Origin: Acidobacteriota bacterium
Lineage (GTDB): Bacteria; Acidobacteriota; Terriglobia; Terriglobales; Acidobacteriaceae
Assembly (NCBI GenBank): GCA_021781795.1
Contig: JAJXWA010000017.1
Location: forward strand, 1 to 53,698
Direction of reading: 5' to 3'
Length of the DNA stretch: 53,698 nt
This document shows, in pieces, positions 17,299 through 26,292 of this stretch. Under the pieces are notes generated by a model that was not told where the DNA came from, did no database searches, and saw only the letters and a program-made list of their open reading frames with translations. The position numbers and the translations under genes were made by a program. Within the stretch, counting starts at the first letter, position 1. Every line of letters starts with the position of its first letter.

Positions 17299-18459
17299 AT
17301 GTCCAACCCGGCCCTCGCACCCACTCCCGTCCAGCGTCTGCTCTCTCTCGATGTGCTGCGTGGCATCACCATCGCCTTCATGATCATGGTCAACAACAAC
17401 GGCGGCCCCGGTTCCTGGCACTTCATGAATCATGCGCAGTGGAACGGCCTGACGCCGACGGACCTCGTCTTCCCGACCTTTGTCTTTGTCGTCGGCGTCT
17501 CGGTGGTCTTTGCGTTTGATGCGCGCCTGACGCGCGGCGCAGACCGCGGCCAGCTCGCGCGCCACACGGTGCAGCGCGCCGTAATCCTCGTGCTCTTCGG
17601 CATCATCGTCAACAACTTCCCACTCTTCGGTCTCCCGCACATGCGCTTCTACGGAGTGCTGCAGCGCATCGCAGTGTGCTATCTCGTCGTCGGCCTCTTC
17701 TATCTCTACGACCAGCGCGTCTGGACCAAAGTCGCTGCTCTTGTCGCTGCGCTCGTCGGCTACTGGATTCTGGTGCGCTGGGTTCCCATTCCCGGCGTCG
17801 GAGTGCCCGGCCGCGACGTGCCCTTCATGGACATGACGCAGAACCTCGTCTCATGGATCGACCGGCATGTGTTCCCGTACCACCTCTACCTCGAGCCGCC
17901 CTACCACAACGTGCGCGACCCTGAAGGCCTGCTCAGCGACCTGCCCGCCATCGGCACCGCGCTTATCGGCATCCTCGCCGGTCTCTGGCTGCGCAGCCGG
18001 CGCTCGGTTCCGGCCAAGGCATGGGGCCTCGCCGGCGCGGCGGTCGTGAGTCTCGCGCTCGGCTACCTCTGGTCGCTTGAGTTCCCTCTGAACAAGAACA
18101 TGTGGACCAGCTCGTTTGTCCTGGTCGCCGCAGGCTATTCGCTGGCGCTGTTCGCCTTTACCTACTGGGCGATTGAGCAGCGTGGCTGGCGCACCGGCTG
18201 GACCTGGCCCTGGCTTGTCTTCGGCTCCAACGCCATCGCTGCCTATATGTTCAGCGAGCTGCTGCCAAGCGCCCTTTGGAGCATCAAGTTCCACGCCGGC
18301 GGACACCCATCCGACCCCATCAGCTGGACCTTTCTGCACAGCTTCGAGCACATCCCGAGCCGCGGATGGGCGGCCTTTGCCTACTCGGTCACCTTTACCG
18401 CGGTCTGCTTTGTTCCGGTCTGGATTCTGTATCGCAAGAAGATCTTTTTGAAGATCTGA
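17299..18459 (+). CDS. NagX-like membrane acyltransferase (heparan-alpha-glucosaminide N-acetyltransferase family)
   Basis: A 386-residue integral membrane protein related to eukaryotic HGSNAT and bacterial NagX, which transfer acetyl groups onto amino sugars across the membrane. Diagnostic segments are RLLSLDVLRGITIAFMIMVN, a His in WHFMNHAQWNGLTPTDLVFP and FPTFVFVVGVSVVFAF. Around ten helices follow, ending with YRKKIFLKI. Its neighbours (OPT transporter divergent, CPBP protein 61 bases downstream) give no operon with GlcNAc genes, so a role in GlcNAc or peptidoglycan recycling is only a family-based guess. A GGAGAG about 13 bases upstream is a weak ribosome site. Confidence 0.85.
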   Translation: MSNPALAPTPVQRLLSLDVLRGITIAFMIMVNNNGGPGSWHFMNHAQWNGLTPTDLVFPTFVFVVGVSVVFAFDARLTRGADRGQLARHTVQRAVILVLFGIIVNNFPLFGLPHMRFYGVLQRIAVCYLVVGLFYLYDQRVWTKVAALVAALVGYWILVRWVPIPGVGVPGRDVPFMDMTQNLVSWIDRHVFPYHLYLEPPYHNVRDPEGLLSDLPAIGTALIGILAGLWLRSRRSVPAKAWGLAGAAVVSLALGYLWSLEFPLNKNMWTSSFVLVAAGYSLALFAFTYWAIEQRGWRTGWTWPWLVFGSNAIAAYMFSELLPSALWSIKFHAGGHPSDPISWTFLHSFEHIPSRGWAAFAYSVTFTAVCFVPVWILYRKKIFLKI

Positions 18460-18520
18460 GGGTGACGCCGGCAGCGCCGCAGAGTCCATTGGCACATGGG
18501 GCGCGCCCCTGCTCCCGAAA

Positions 18521-19306
18521 ATGCTGATGCCAGACGGTTCACACACGGCGGATAAAACCACGGCTTCAACATCTCGCCCGCAGCGTATCCAGGCCCTCGT
18601 TGAGCTTGCGGTCTGCTACGCGCTGATCCTGCTCACCATCTGGACCGCGCGGCCTCTGCAGCGCTGGCTTTACTGGGCGGCGCTGGCGTGGGTCGTCGCC
18701 ACCACGATACGTTCTTTTCGCGGCTGGCAAGCCTATGGCTTCCGTGGAGCCGGTTTTTTGCGCGCCGCCTGGGTCATTGTTGTCGCGGCATTCCTCGCGG
18801 CAATTGGTTCAGCCGCAGCAGAGCATTTCGCCACGCTCCACACGCCGCATGGTCCCGCCGACTGGGTCCACACCTTCGGCGGCTACAGCGTCTGGTCCCT
18901 CATGCAGCAGTTTCTGCTTCAGGGCTATTTTCTGCTGCGGATTCTTCTGCTGATACCCAATCCGCGCTGGGCAGCGCTCACCGCGGCATCGCTGTTTTCC
19001 CTGGCCCATCTGCCCAATCCCGTCCTTACGCCCATCACGCTGCTCTGGGGCGTCGTGGCCTGCATGGTCTTCCTGCGCACGCGCAACATCTATCCGCTGG
19101 CTCTGGCGCACGCCATCTTCGGCATCTCCATCGCCGTCATGGTGCCGCCACCAGTGATTCACAATATGCGCGTCGGCCTTGGCTACCTGCACTACCACGC
19201 GCCGCGCCCGCTTCACCTCAGCCAGAGTGACCACACGGTGTCCACTGTGGCATGTGTGATGGCCGATGCCCCCACGCGTCTCCCGGCTCTCCAGGCGCGT
19301 CCATAG
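18521..19306 (+). CDS. CPBP/Abi-like membrane protein with altered active-site motif
   Basis: A 261-residue membrane protein with the layout of CPBP intramembrane proteases (Rce1-like). The usual EExxxR is replaced: residues 129-134 read QQFLLQ, so both catalytic Glu and the Arg are gone, while the later His motifs remain (His163 in FSLAHLP, His197 in LAHAIF). It may be catalytically dead, or belong to a subgroup with different chemistry. Its last 94 bases overlap, tail to tail, with the intact CPBP gene on the other strand. A second ATG lies two codons in; no Shine-Dalgarno decides between them. Confidence 0.7.
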   Translation: MLMPDGSHTADKTTASTSRPQRIQALVELAVCYALILLTIWTARPLQRWLYWAALAWVVATTIRSFRGWQAYGFRGAGFLRAAWVIVVAAFLAAIGSAAAEHFATLHTPHGPADWVHTFGGYSVWSLMQQFLLQGYFLLRILLLIPNPRWAALTAASLFSLAHLPNPVLTPITLLWGVVACMVFLRTRNIYPLALAHAIFGISIAVMVPPPVIHNMRVGLGYLHYHAPRPLHLSQSDHTVSTVACVMADAPTRLPALQARP

Positions 19307-20103
19307 AAGACTCCCGCCAGCGCCGCCAGCAGCACATACTGCCAGTTGAAGCTCACCGTCCGCTTGTTCCAGTGCGCCAGCCCAAAGAGCACGGCAGTCA
19401 GCAGCAGCGCGGGCGTGCGCCCCACGCGCCTTTCCAGCAGGTTCTGTATCCAGCCGCGAAAGAACAGCTCCTCGGGAATCGCGATGAAGAAGAACGTGAA
19501 CAGATACGCCGCCAGCGCGTGCAGAGGCGTCGGCCACACAGCATGAAAACGCAGAAATCCCAGCGCGAGCCCAAGCGGAATGGCAAGCGGCGCATACAGC
19601 GCGAACTCCCGCAGGCCATGACCCACGTCCCGCAGACGCAGCCGCAAGTCAAATCCGACATCCCGCAGTTTCCGGATGCCAAGGAACCCATAGATGCCCG
19701 CATCGACGAGAAGCATCTTGCCGATTGCAGTCAAGCCGTGCGGCCACGCAGGCTCCAGCCAGCGCAAATCCACGGCCAACCCCAGCCCGGCCAGCAGCAG
19801 GAAGTCGCGCCAGTCGCCATGCTGCTCCGGATCTGCCTCCGCTGCCTGCGCAGACATCCACGCAATGAGCACCGGCAGCAGCGCATACACTGCCAGCCAC
19901 GCCGGATGCATGCGGCCGGCAGCAAGAGCCGTCAGCGCATACGGCACGCACAGCAGTGCGGGAATGGCGATCCGCAGCATGCGAGGCAGTCGTTGCGGGA
20001 GCGCACGAAAGTGCTCCGGCGCAAATGCAGCCGCAAGCATGGGCAGCAGCGCCAGAATCGCAGCGAGCGCGAGGAACGAAGTCTGGAGATCATGCGCTGG
20101 CAT
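19213..20103 (-). CDS. CPBP-family intramembrane glutamic protease
   Basis: A 296-residue multi-helix membrane protein. The catalytic motifs are intact: Glu211-Glu212 with Arg216 in IPEELFFRGWIQ, His244 in LFGLAHW, and His284/Asp288 in THATVDTVW. Such proteins cleave within or next to the membrane and include Rce1-type CAAX proteases and bacteriocin-immunity proteins. TAATCT sits six bases before the ATG and there is no Shine-Dalgarno. It faces the 18521-19306 CPBP-like gene, with overlapping 3' ends. Confidence 0.9.
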   Translation of the reverse strand: MPAHDLQTSFLALAAILALLPMLAAAFAPEHFRALPQRLPRMLRIAIPALLCVPYALTALAAGRMHPAWLAVYALLPVLIAWMSAQAAEADPEQHGDWRDFLLLAGLGLAVDLRWLEPAWPHGLTAIGKMLLVDAGIYGFLGIRKLRDVGFDLRLRLRDVGHGLREFALYAPLAIPLGLALGFLRFHAVWPTPLHALAAYLFTFFFIAIPEELFFRGWIQNLLERRVGRTPALLLTAVLFGLAHWNKRTVSFNWQYVLLAALAGVFYGRAWRAGRRVGASAITHATVDTVWSLWLR

Positions 20104-20109
20104 GGTCTC

Positions 20110-20115
20110 AGATTA
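20110..20115 (-). promoter_or_regulatory. -10-like hexamer for the CPBP protease gene
   Basis: TAATCT on the minus strand, GAGACC (six bases), then the ATG at 20103. Confidence 0.4.
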
Positions 20116-20428
20116 CCCGTGCCACTCGGCCTCATCCCGATGGCCCGAAATCTCCTTCGCCCGGACCGCAAGCACCTGCTCCGGAATCATTCCGTCGTCC
20201 GATATCCCGTGTCCGCTCGCCCATCTGGCCGTCGAATTCTCCGCCTTTTCTCGCTTCTGCAGACGCAGGCCGAACGAAATCCCCAGTGCCGCTCTAGCTG
20301 CGCCATTGAAAGTCCAATCGCAATATGTATATCTATTGGAAGTTCAACAAATACAATGTCTTAAAAAGACTTGTTATATCAATTACAGCGGTCTCCTCCT
20401 CACTTTCATCTTTCATTGAAACTTCCTC

Positions 20429-20458
20429 TTGACAACTTATACGGGGCAGGATTGTAAT
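20429..20458 (+). promoter_or_regulatory. sigma70-type promoter, distal to the TonB receptor
   Basis: TTGACA (20429-20434), 18-base spacer, TGTAAT (20453-20458), in an AT-rich stretch. It would give a leader of about 630 bases. Confidence 0.5.
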
Positions 20459-20495
20459 CACTGCGGCTTTGCGAATGTTTGCGCACGCAGCCAAA

Positions 20496-20509
20496 CTTAA
20501 ACGTTTGAG
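20496..20509. promoter_or_regulatory. palindromic operator candidate
   Basis: CTTAAACGTTTGAG is an imperfect 14-base palindrome (one mismatched pair) around a perfect AAACGTTT, about 40 bases past the distal promoter. The AAACGTTT core is typical of LacI-family sites. No regulator gene is adjacent. Confidence 0.35.
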
Positions 20510-20609
20510 CTACAAAATCCAAAAAGATGTAGAAGTGGGTTTGCGCATCTCCAAAAGTACGGAGAAATCCCGTTTGCCAGCCCGGCTGCAGAGGCGACAC
20601 AAGTCTCCT

Positions 20610-20731
20610 GCAGGTGTGTAAATCAGGATCTGACGGGGTACTGAGGAGCGCCCCGCCGGAACGTGAAGGTAAAAGATAAACCCCGCAAGCCGGCAGACAA
20701 TAAGCCGGCGGTCGAGCGCCAGGATACCTGG
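20610..20731 (+). ncRNA. possible structured leader RNA, class unknown
   Basis: Consecutive short hairpins: CGGGG (20634-20638) with CCCCG (20651-20655); GCCGGC (20689-20694) with GCCGGC (20704-20709); CCAGG (20719-20723) with CCTGG (20727-20731). The order GGTGTG-AAATC, CTGACGGGGTACTGA, then GCCAGGATACCTGG loosely recalls cobalamin riboswitch boxes, but the fit is incomplete and the AGGGAA box is missing. Confidence 0.25.
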
Positions 20732-20790
20732 AGTAAGGCCGTGAAGATGGGTTGAACCACGAGCGAATGCGCAGTAAAGGGATTTTCTTC

Positions 20791-20820
20791 TTGACATTCG
20801 TTGCGTGCGACGCATTAAAT
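20791..20820 (+). promoter_or_regulatory. proximal promoter candidate with an inverted repeat in its spacer
   Basis: TTGACA (20791-20796) and TTAAAT (20815-20820) with an 18-base spacer. The spacer holds TGCGT-GCG-ACGCA (20802-20814), a perfect inverted repeat that could be an operator. The leader would be about 270 bases. Confidence 0.4.
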
Positions 20821-21098
20821 GGCACGGTTGCAGTTCAGGGGCTTCTGGAAAATCGATGTATTCGAGCTTTGCTGAATCCAATTCTTCGCGTCAGCCGTCA
20901 GGCTCTCGTCCAGCGACGGGACTCTTCGGCTGCACCTGTGTTTCTTGCGGGTTGAGCGAGCGGGTCAGATTCGCAATGCCCGACCATCGATAGCAGTTCC
21001 AGAGATCCAATCCGCGTCCGGAACGTCATCAACCGAATTCACCCCTCTGAGACGGGGAAGCAACAAACGAGCAGTACAACCTTGAAAAGGAAGGTCAC

Positions 21099-24000
21099 AT
21101 GAGACATACGAAATACAGGTTCCTCCTGTTGCCGTTGTTTTTCGTGCTGGCATGCGCAGGAGCATTTGCGCAGGCGAACTCGGATATCACCGGCATCGTG
21201 ACAGACCAGACGGGAGCAGTGGTGCCGGGCGCGACGCTTACGCTCACCAGCCAGGCAACCGGCTTCACCAAGACCACTGTCAGTGGTGACACCGGCTTGT
21301 ACGACTTCGCCGGTCTGAACCCTGCCAACTACGACATGAAGGTCACCGCCAAGGGCTTCCAGACCTACGTACAGAAGGGCATCGTCGTGAACGTTTCGAT
21401 GACCTTCCGCGTCGACGTCAAGCTCACCATCGGCACTGAGGCGCAGACCGTCACCGTCGAAGCCGACGCACTCACCGTGCAGGCCGACTCCAACGTCGTC
21501 AGCACCCTTATCAGTTCCACCCAGATTACCCAGTTGGCAACGGAAAACCGAAACTTCGCGGCGCTGGCAGCTCTCGGCCTGGGGGTCAGCTCGGCACTGC
21601 CCTCCAGCAACACGCCCACCTCGGTCGCTTCCAACTTCTCCATCTCCGTCAACGGCCTTCGCGAGAGCCACAACATCTGGCTCATCGACGGCGGTGAGTC
21701 GGATGACCGCGGCGGCGCCGGCGGCATGGCCATCATGCCTTCGCAGGACGCCATCGCCGAATTCCAGATGATGACCTCCAACTATCCGCCGGACTACGGT
21801 ATCTCTTCGGGCGCCACCATGAGCCTTTCGCTCAAGAGCGGCACGCAGAAGTACCACGGCGAACTCTGGGAGTTCAACCGCACACCGAACTACAACGCCT
21901 ATCAGGACCTCGCCAACGCCAAGCTGAATGTTCACTACAACATCTTCGGCGGCAACCTGGGCGGCCCGCTCTTCATTCCTCACGTCTACAACACCAACAG
22001 GCAGAAGAGCTTCTTCTTCTGGAACGAAGAGTGGCGCAAGATTCTCACCGGCGCCGGCGTCAACATCCAGAACACGCTGGACAATGCGGACCGGCCGGTT
22101 GCGGGTCAGGATCTGCACTACGTTGCCCCTGCATTCGCCAAGAGCACGGCCCTCAAGGTGCCCAACGTTCCTGGCAACTCCTACTATGCGCAGAACGTTC
22201 TGGCGCCCATGGGCCTTGTCCCCGGCGCGGCGCCCGGAACACCCGGCGGCTTTGCCACAGATGCATCCGGTAATGCGATCATCCCGCATCAGCTGTTTGA
22301 CAACAACGGCGTCCTTTACCTCAACAGCCCGGCCATTCCGAAGCCGACGAACACCGCGACCGATGCCGTCGTCGCAGATCCTGCGAACGCCATCAACGTG
22401 CGCGACGACATTGTCCGCATCGACCACAAGTTCAACGACAAGTGGGCGATCCTCGGTCACTACATTCATGACAGTGTGACGCAGGGCAACGCCGAGCCGA
22501 TGCTGGGCTGGCTCTGGGCAAGCTTCAACTCCATCACCAGCACCCTGTCGAACCCGGCCAACAGCGCCGCCATCAAGCTGAGCGGCACCATCAATCCCAA
22601 CCTGTTGGTGGAAGCCAGCATCAACTACGACGGCAACGTCATCAACATCGTCAACAGCGCCTCCGGCAACCTACCCTCGGGCTGGGCTGCCAATCCGCTG
22701 ACCCCGTCCTTCAAGGTCACCAAGAACTCGCTACCGGCCATCGATTACATCGGGCCCTATGGCGTGGCGGAAGACACCGGCTCGGCTCCGTGGCACAACG
22801 CGGCGCAGGACTACGAGCCCCGCGTGGACATCTCCTACACCATGGGCAAGCACGCCATGAAGTACGGCTTCAGCTACAACCGCTACACCAAGAACCAGCA
22901 GTTGTTCGGTGATCAGCAGGGCCACTTCTTCTTCGGGCAGCTCTCGGGCGACAGCTTTATGGATTTGACCATGGGTCTGTCTACCGGCTACCAGCAGTTC
23001 CAGGCCACCCCCATTCGCCACTACGTCAACCAGACGCCTTCGGCGTATGTGATGGACAACTGGCACGTCACCCCGCGCCTCAGCCTGCAGCTCGGCCTCC
23101 GTTATGACGCTCTGCCGCACGCATGGGAACGCAACAACGATGTTGCCAACTTCGATCAGGCGAACTTCCTGTCCAGCCAGATTCCGGTCTGGAACGGCAC
23201 CCTGATTGGCAGCACAACGCAGGGCCTGCTCTCCTACAACGGAGCCAGCTTCTACGTGAACGGCATGGGACTGGCGGGCCAGAACGGCTTCCCGCGCGGC
23301 CTCGTCAACAACGACTACAGAACGCTGCAGCCCCGCGTAGGCTTCTCTGAAGATCTCTTCGGCGATGGCAAGACCATCCTTCGCGGCGGTTTCGGCACCT
23401 TCTACGAGCGCCTGCAGGGCAACGATATCTACAACGCTGCCACCAACGCGCCCTATGCCAACAACGCCGGCGTCAGCAACACCTACTTCAGCAAGCCGGG
23501 TGTGAGCTGGAACGATAACTCCAACACAGCGGCCGCCGGTCTGCCGACCTTCGTCACCGGCGTCACCAGTCTGGCGCACAGCTATCCCGCTCCCGCCGTG
23601 GCGCAGTTCAGCCTCGGCCTGCAGCGTGAACTGTCGCCCTCGGTTGTCTGGGTGATGCAGTATGTCGGCAACCTTGCGTGGCACCAGAACATCGAACGCA
23701 GGATTAACAACTTCCCGCTGAACATCGACATGGCAGTTCGCTGCGATGCCGGTGACGGCAGCAACAACTACAACGCAGGCGCGGGTCCCAAGGGCAATGG
23801 CGACATCTGCCCGGCGGCCACCACCAACTGGTCGCAATACGGCCAGGGCGGAATTTACGTTCCCCCTGTCGGCGGTCCCAGTGTCGCCGGCACCTATGCA
23901 GGCCAGCCGCAGACGCTGCCCAACTCCAACCTGTACAACACCTACCAGGGCTGGGGTGGCATCACCCAGCAGGAAAACACCACCAACGGCAACTACAACG

Positions 24001-24719
24001 GCTTCCAGACCGGCGTCCGCATCCAGAACCGCTGGGGCTTCTCGGGCGAGGTGGATTACACCTGGTCCCACGAGATCGACCTCACCAGCTCGGATCTGAC
24101 CCAGGTCAGCAACCCGTTCAACTTGAAGTATGACAAGTCCTCGGGCAACCTGGACCGCCGTCAGATTCTCAACATCAACTACATCTATCAGCTCCCGATC
24201 TTCTCCAAGAGCACAGGTCTGCTTCACACGGCCCTGGGCGGCTGGCAGATTGCTGGTACGGCAGTCGATGAGACGGGTCTGCCCGGCTCTGGCGCTCTGA
24301 ACTATCAGGGTCCCGGACTTTCCATCAACTATGACCCGATTGGCCTGGGCGGCGGTTACACCAACCGTCCCAACGTCAACGGCAAGGTCCGCCGACTCAA
24401 GAAGGTGGGCGAATACTTCGACACGACCCAGTTCAGCGCCCCCATCCCGGCTTGGGACGGTGGTCCGAACCAGGGCTTCGGCAACGCGGGCAGGGACTCG
24501 ATCATCTTCCCGGGTCGCGTGGACTTCACCACCTCGCTGTACAAGAACTTCGATATCCGTGAGGCGGCTCACTTCGAGCTCCGCTTCGAGTCCTTCAACA
24601 CCTTCAACCACGCCGAGTGGAACAACTTGCAGACCTCCCTCGGCAATGGCCAGTTCGGTCAGGTCACGGGCGCCTATGACTCCCGTACCCTCGAACTCGG
24701 TGGCAAGTTCGTGTTCTAA
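21099..24719 (+). CDS. Oar-like TonB-dependent outer-membrane receptor
   Basis: A 1206-residue outer-membrane protein of the Acidobacteria Oar/TonB-receptor type. Residues 1-25 are a signal peptide (ending GAFAQA). Residues about 28-110 form a carboxypeptidase-regulatory-like beta-sandwich (ITGIVTDQTGAVVPGATLTL, YDFAGLNPANYDMKVTAKGF). A plug-like domain follows to about 230, then a long beta-barrel with alternating aromatic strands, ending LELGGKFVF as expected of a barrel terminal strand. Substrate is unknown; such receptors in this phylum are usually tied to oligosaccharide or other polymer uptake. AGGAAGG lies five bases before the ATG. It is transcribed alone, with a long leader and a strong terminator. 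Confidence 0.95.
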   Translation: MRHTKYRFLLLPLFFVLACAGAFAQANSDITGIVTDQTGAVVPGATLTLTSQATGFTKTTVSGDTGLYDFAGLNPANYDMKVTAKGFQTYVQKGIVVNVSMTFRVDVKLTIGTEAQTVTVEADALTVQADSNVVSTLISSTQITQLATENRNFAALAALGLGVSSALPSSNTPTSVASNFSISVNGLRESHNIWLIDGGESDDRGGAGGMAIMPSQDAIAEFQMMTSNYPPDYGISSGATMSLSLKSGTQKYHGELWEFNRTPNYNAYQDLANAKLNVHYNIFGGNLGGPLFIPHVYNTNRQKSFFFWNEEWRKILTGAGVNIQNTLDNADRPVAGQDLHYVAPAFAKSTALKVPNVPGNSYYAQNVLAPMGLVPGAAPGTPGGFATDASGNAIIPHQLFDNNGVLYLNSPAIPKPTNTATDAVVADPANAINVRDDIVRIDHKFNDKWAILGHYIHDSVTQGNAEPMLGWLWASFNSITSTLSNPANSAAIKLSGTINPNLLVEASINYDGNVINIVNSASGNLPSGWAANPLTPSFKVTKNSLPAIDYIGPYGVAEDTGSAPWHNAAQDYEPRVDISYTMGKHAMKYGFSYNRYTKNQQLFGDQQGHFFFGQLSGDSFMDLTMGLSTGYQQFQATPIRHYVNQTPSAYVMDNWHVTPRLSLQLGLRYDALPHAWERNNDVANFDQANFLSSQIPVWNGTLIGSTTQGLLSYNGASFYVNGMGLAGQNGFPRGLVNNDYRTLQPRVGFSEDLFGDGKTILRGGFGTFYERLQGNDIYNAATNAPYANNAGVSNTYFSKPGVSWNDNSNTAAAGLPTFVTGVTSLAHSYPAPAVAQFSLGLQRELSPSVVWVMQYVGNLAWHQNIERRINNFPLNIDMAVRCDAGDGSNNYNAGAGPKGNGDICPAATTNWSQYGQGGIYVPPVGGPSVAGTYAGQPQTLPNSNLYNTYQGWGGITQQENTTNGNYNGFQTGVRIQNRWGFSGEVDYTWSHEIDLTSSDLTQVSNPFNLKYDKSSGNLDRRQILNINYIYQLPIFSKSTGLLHTALGGWQIAGTAVDETGLPGSGALNYQGPGLSINYDPIGLGGGYTNRPNVNGKVRRLKKVGEYFDTTQFSAPIPAWDGGPNQGFGNAGRDSIIFPGRVDFTTSLYKNFDIREAAHFELRFESFNTFNHAEWNNLQTSLGNGQFGQVTGAYDSRTLELGGKFVF

Positions 24720-24734
24720 ATCGATCCTCCAAAC

Positions 24735-24772
24735 AGGGCGTAGCGGGCTTGCCTGCTGCGCCCTTCTTTTTT
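24735..24772 (+). terminator. strong Rho-independent terminator after the TonB receptor
   Basis: A 13-pair stem (AGGGCGTAGCGGG with CCTGCTGCGCCCT, two G-T pairs), CTTG loop, then TTCTTTTTT. It begins 15 bases after the receptor stop. Confidence 0.92.
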
Positions 24773-24862
24773 GCCCGCGCAAAAATTGCACTCTCCCACG
24801 CAGCGGCGCGACAATAGAAGGGGCGCGCCTGTAGCGTTCCGCTCTGAAGGAAAGGAAGCTGC

Positions 24863-26107
24863 TTGGTCCGCGGGCTCGCGTTCATCATCGTTCTCGGCTG
24901 CTTCCTGCAGCCCATCTTCGGCTTCGCACAACCTGCCCAAACGCCTGCATCTCTGCGTCAGAACGCAATCACGCTCGAGCAGCAGGGGAAGAACACCGAC
25001 GCCGCCAGCCAATGGCGCGCGCTTCTCAAGCTCCGTCCCAATGATCCGGAACCCTACGCCCACCTTGGCCTCATTGCCGCCCGCGAAGGGCAGTATCAGG
25101 AAGCCGCAGCCAACTATCGCAAGGCGCTCGCCCTCGGTCCCAAGCTGCTCAGCGTCGAGTTGAACCTTGGCCTCGCGCTCTTCAAGGGCGGCGAGATGAA
25201 GCAGGCCGCCGAGGTCTTCAAGCCGCTCCTGCAGCAGCTTCCCTCGGCGTCACCGCAAGCCCGGCAGGTCAATCTGCTCATGGGTATGGCCTGCTACGGC
25301 ATGGCGCAATACGCCGAGGCCGTCCCCTATCTTAAAAGCGCCGCCGCGCAGGACCCGCAGAGCCTTCCGCTGCTGCTCGCCCTTGCGCACAGCTACCTCT
25401 GGTCGCGCCAGTTCAAGGACGTTCTCAACGTCTACCAGCAGATTCTCGCCGTGAACCCCGACTCGGCAGAGGCCGATATGCTGGCCGGCGAAGCGCTGGA
25501 CGAGATGAAGGACAACGAAGGCTCAACGAAAATGTTTCGGGCCGCAGTCAAGGCCAACCCCAAAGAGCCTAACGCGCACTTCGGCCTCGGCTACCTGCTG
25601 TGGACGCAGAAGCAATATCCCGAGGCTGCCAGCGAGTTTCAGGCCGAGCTGGCCAATGATCCCAACCACGCCCAAGCGATGCTCTACCTCGCCGATTCTC
25701 TGATCCAGATGAATCATCCGGATCAAGCGCGTCCGCTCCTTGAAAAGACAGAGTTGCTCGATCCCTCGCTGCCTCTTGTGCATCTCGATCTCGGCATTCT
25801 CGAAACCGACGCCGGCAACAACTCCGCTGCGCTCCGCGAACTCGAGCAAGCCGAAAAGCTCATTCCCGACGATGTCAACGTGCATTGGCGTCTCGGCCGC
25901 CTTTATCGAGCCATGGACAGAAAGGAAGAGGCGCGAGCCGAGTTTGACAAGGCCAGCAAGCTCAACAAAGCAGCAGACGAAGATCTCTACAAGAAGATTG
26001 CAAACGGCGCGGCGCGCGGGCCTCACGCAAATGCCTCATCCCCGGCGCCTTCCGAGGCTGCGTCTCCATCCACTTCAGCCGCTCCCCACGCCGATCCACA
26101 ACCTTAG
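24863..26107 (+). CDS. secreted TPR-repeat protein
   Basis: A 414-residue protein with a signal peptide (about 1-23, to FAQ) and about nine tetratricopeptide repeats through residue 370, for example PYAHLGLIAAREGQYQEA and AHFGLGYLLWTQKQYPEA, followed by a low-complexity Ala/Pro/Ser tail. TPR arrays mediate protein contacts; no enzymatic domain is present. The chosen start is a TTG preceded by AAGGAAAGGAAG at a six-base spacing, which is a strong ribosome site. The stop overlaps the stop of the small Cys protein on the other strand. Confidence 0.88.
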   Translation: MVRGLAFIIVLGCFLQPIFGFAQPAQTPASLRQNAITLEQQGKNTDAASQWRALLKLRPNDPEPYAHLGLIAAREGQYQEAAANYRKALALGPKLLSVELNLGLALFKGGEMKQAAEVFKPLLQQLPSASPQARQVNLLMGMACYGMAQYAEAVPYLKSAAAQDPQSLPLLLALAHSYLWSRQFKDVLNVYQQILAVNPDSAEADMLAGEALDEMKDNEGSTKMFRAAVKANPKEPNAHFGLGYLLWTQKQYPEAASEFQAELANDPNHAQAMLYLADSLIQMNHPDQARPLLEKTELLDPSLPLVHLDLGILETDAGNNSAALRELEQAEKLIPDDVNVHWRLGRLYRAMDRKEEARAEFDKASKLNKAADEDLYKKIANGAARGPHANASSPAPSEAASPSTSAAPHADPQP

Positions 26108-26292
26108 TGGGCGTGTGTAGCCTGGTCGTGATCGGCAGCGACAAGCTGTGCCAGCGCCTTTTCGGGGCAAAGGTGTCGGCTCTCCAGCCTGTCCAATTCC
26201 TCCGGCGCCTCCACCGCGAAGGCAACCGTCATGAAGCAATAAAGGCACCGGGTGTTGTAGGTGCCGTTTTCATTCTGAGTTCGAGCGTACAT
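26104..26292 (-). CDS. 62-residue Cys-containing small protein, unknown
   Basis: Reads MYARTQNENGTYNTRCLYCF, continues through MTVAFAVEAPEELDRLESRH and LCPEKALAQL, and ends in a His-rich tail. Three Cys (CxxC plus one about 23 residues later) with nearby His could bind zinc. GGAG lies eight bases before the ATG. I recognise this only as a type of small conserved acidobacterial protein, not a named family. Its stop codon overlaps that of the TPR gene. The frame stays open upstream to 26406, but the ribosome site supports this start. Confidence 0.6.
   Translation of the reverse strand: MYARTQNENGTYNTRCLYCFMTVAFAVEAPEELDRLESRHLCPEKALAQLVAADHDQATHAH

Larger units (their letters stand above)
20104..21098 (+). 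other. 995-base leader/intergenic region ahead of the TonB receptor
   Basis: No convincing gene. 20104-20330 is ordinary GC-rich sequence; 20331-20460 is distinctly AT-rich. Two sigma70-like promoters point to the receptor (20429-20458 and 20791-20820). Between them lie an AAACGTTT-centred palindrome (20496-20509) and a run of potential RNA hairpins (20610-20731). Short reading frames here (for example 20406-20825 minus) have no signal peptide, ribosome site or family resemblance. The receptor's ribosome site ends the region. Confidence 0.6.

Noticed and set aside
20610..20731. Firm call of a cobalamin riboswitch
   Set aside because: Only some of the conserved boxes fit and the AGGGAA box is missing; kept as an unnamed structured leader instead.
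20406..20825. 139-codon minus-strand frame in the receptor leader
   Set aside because: No ribosome site, no domain, and composition unlike neighbouring genes; it overlaps the better-supported promoter and hairpin features.
22731..24791. 686-codon open frame antisense to the TonB receptor
   Set aside because: It mirrors the high-GC codon pattern of the receptor, has no family motif, signal peptide or ribosome site; the receptor on the other strand is certain.
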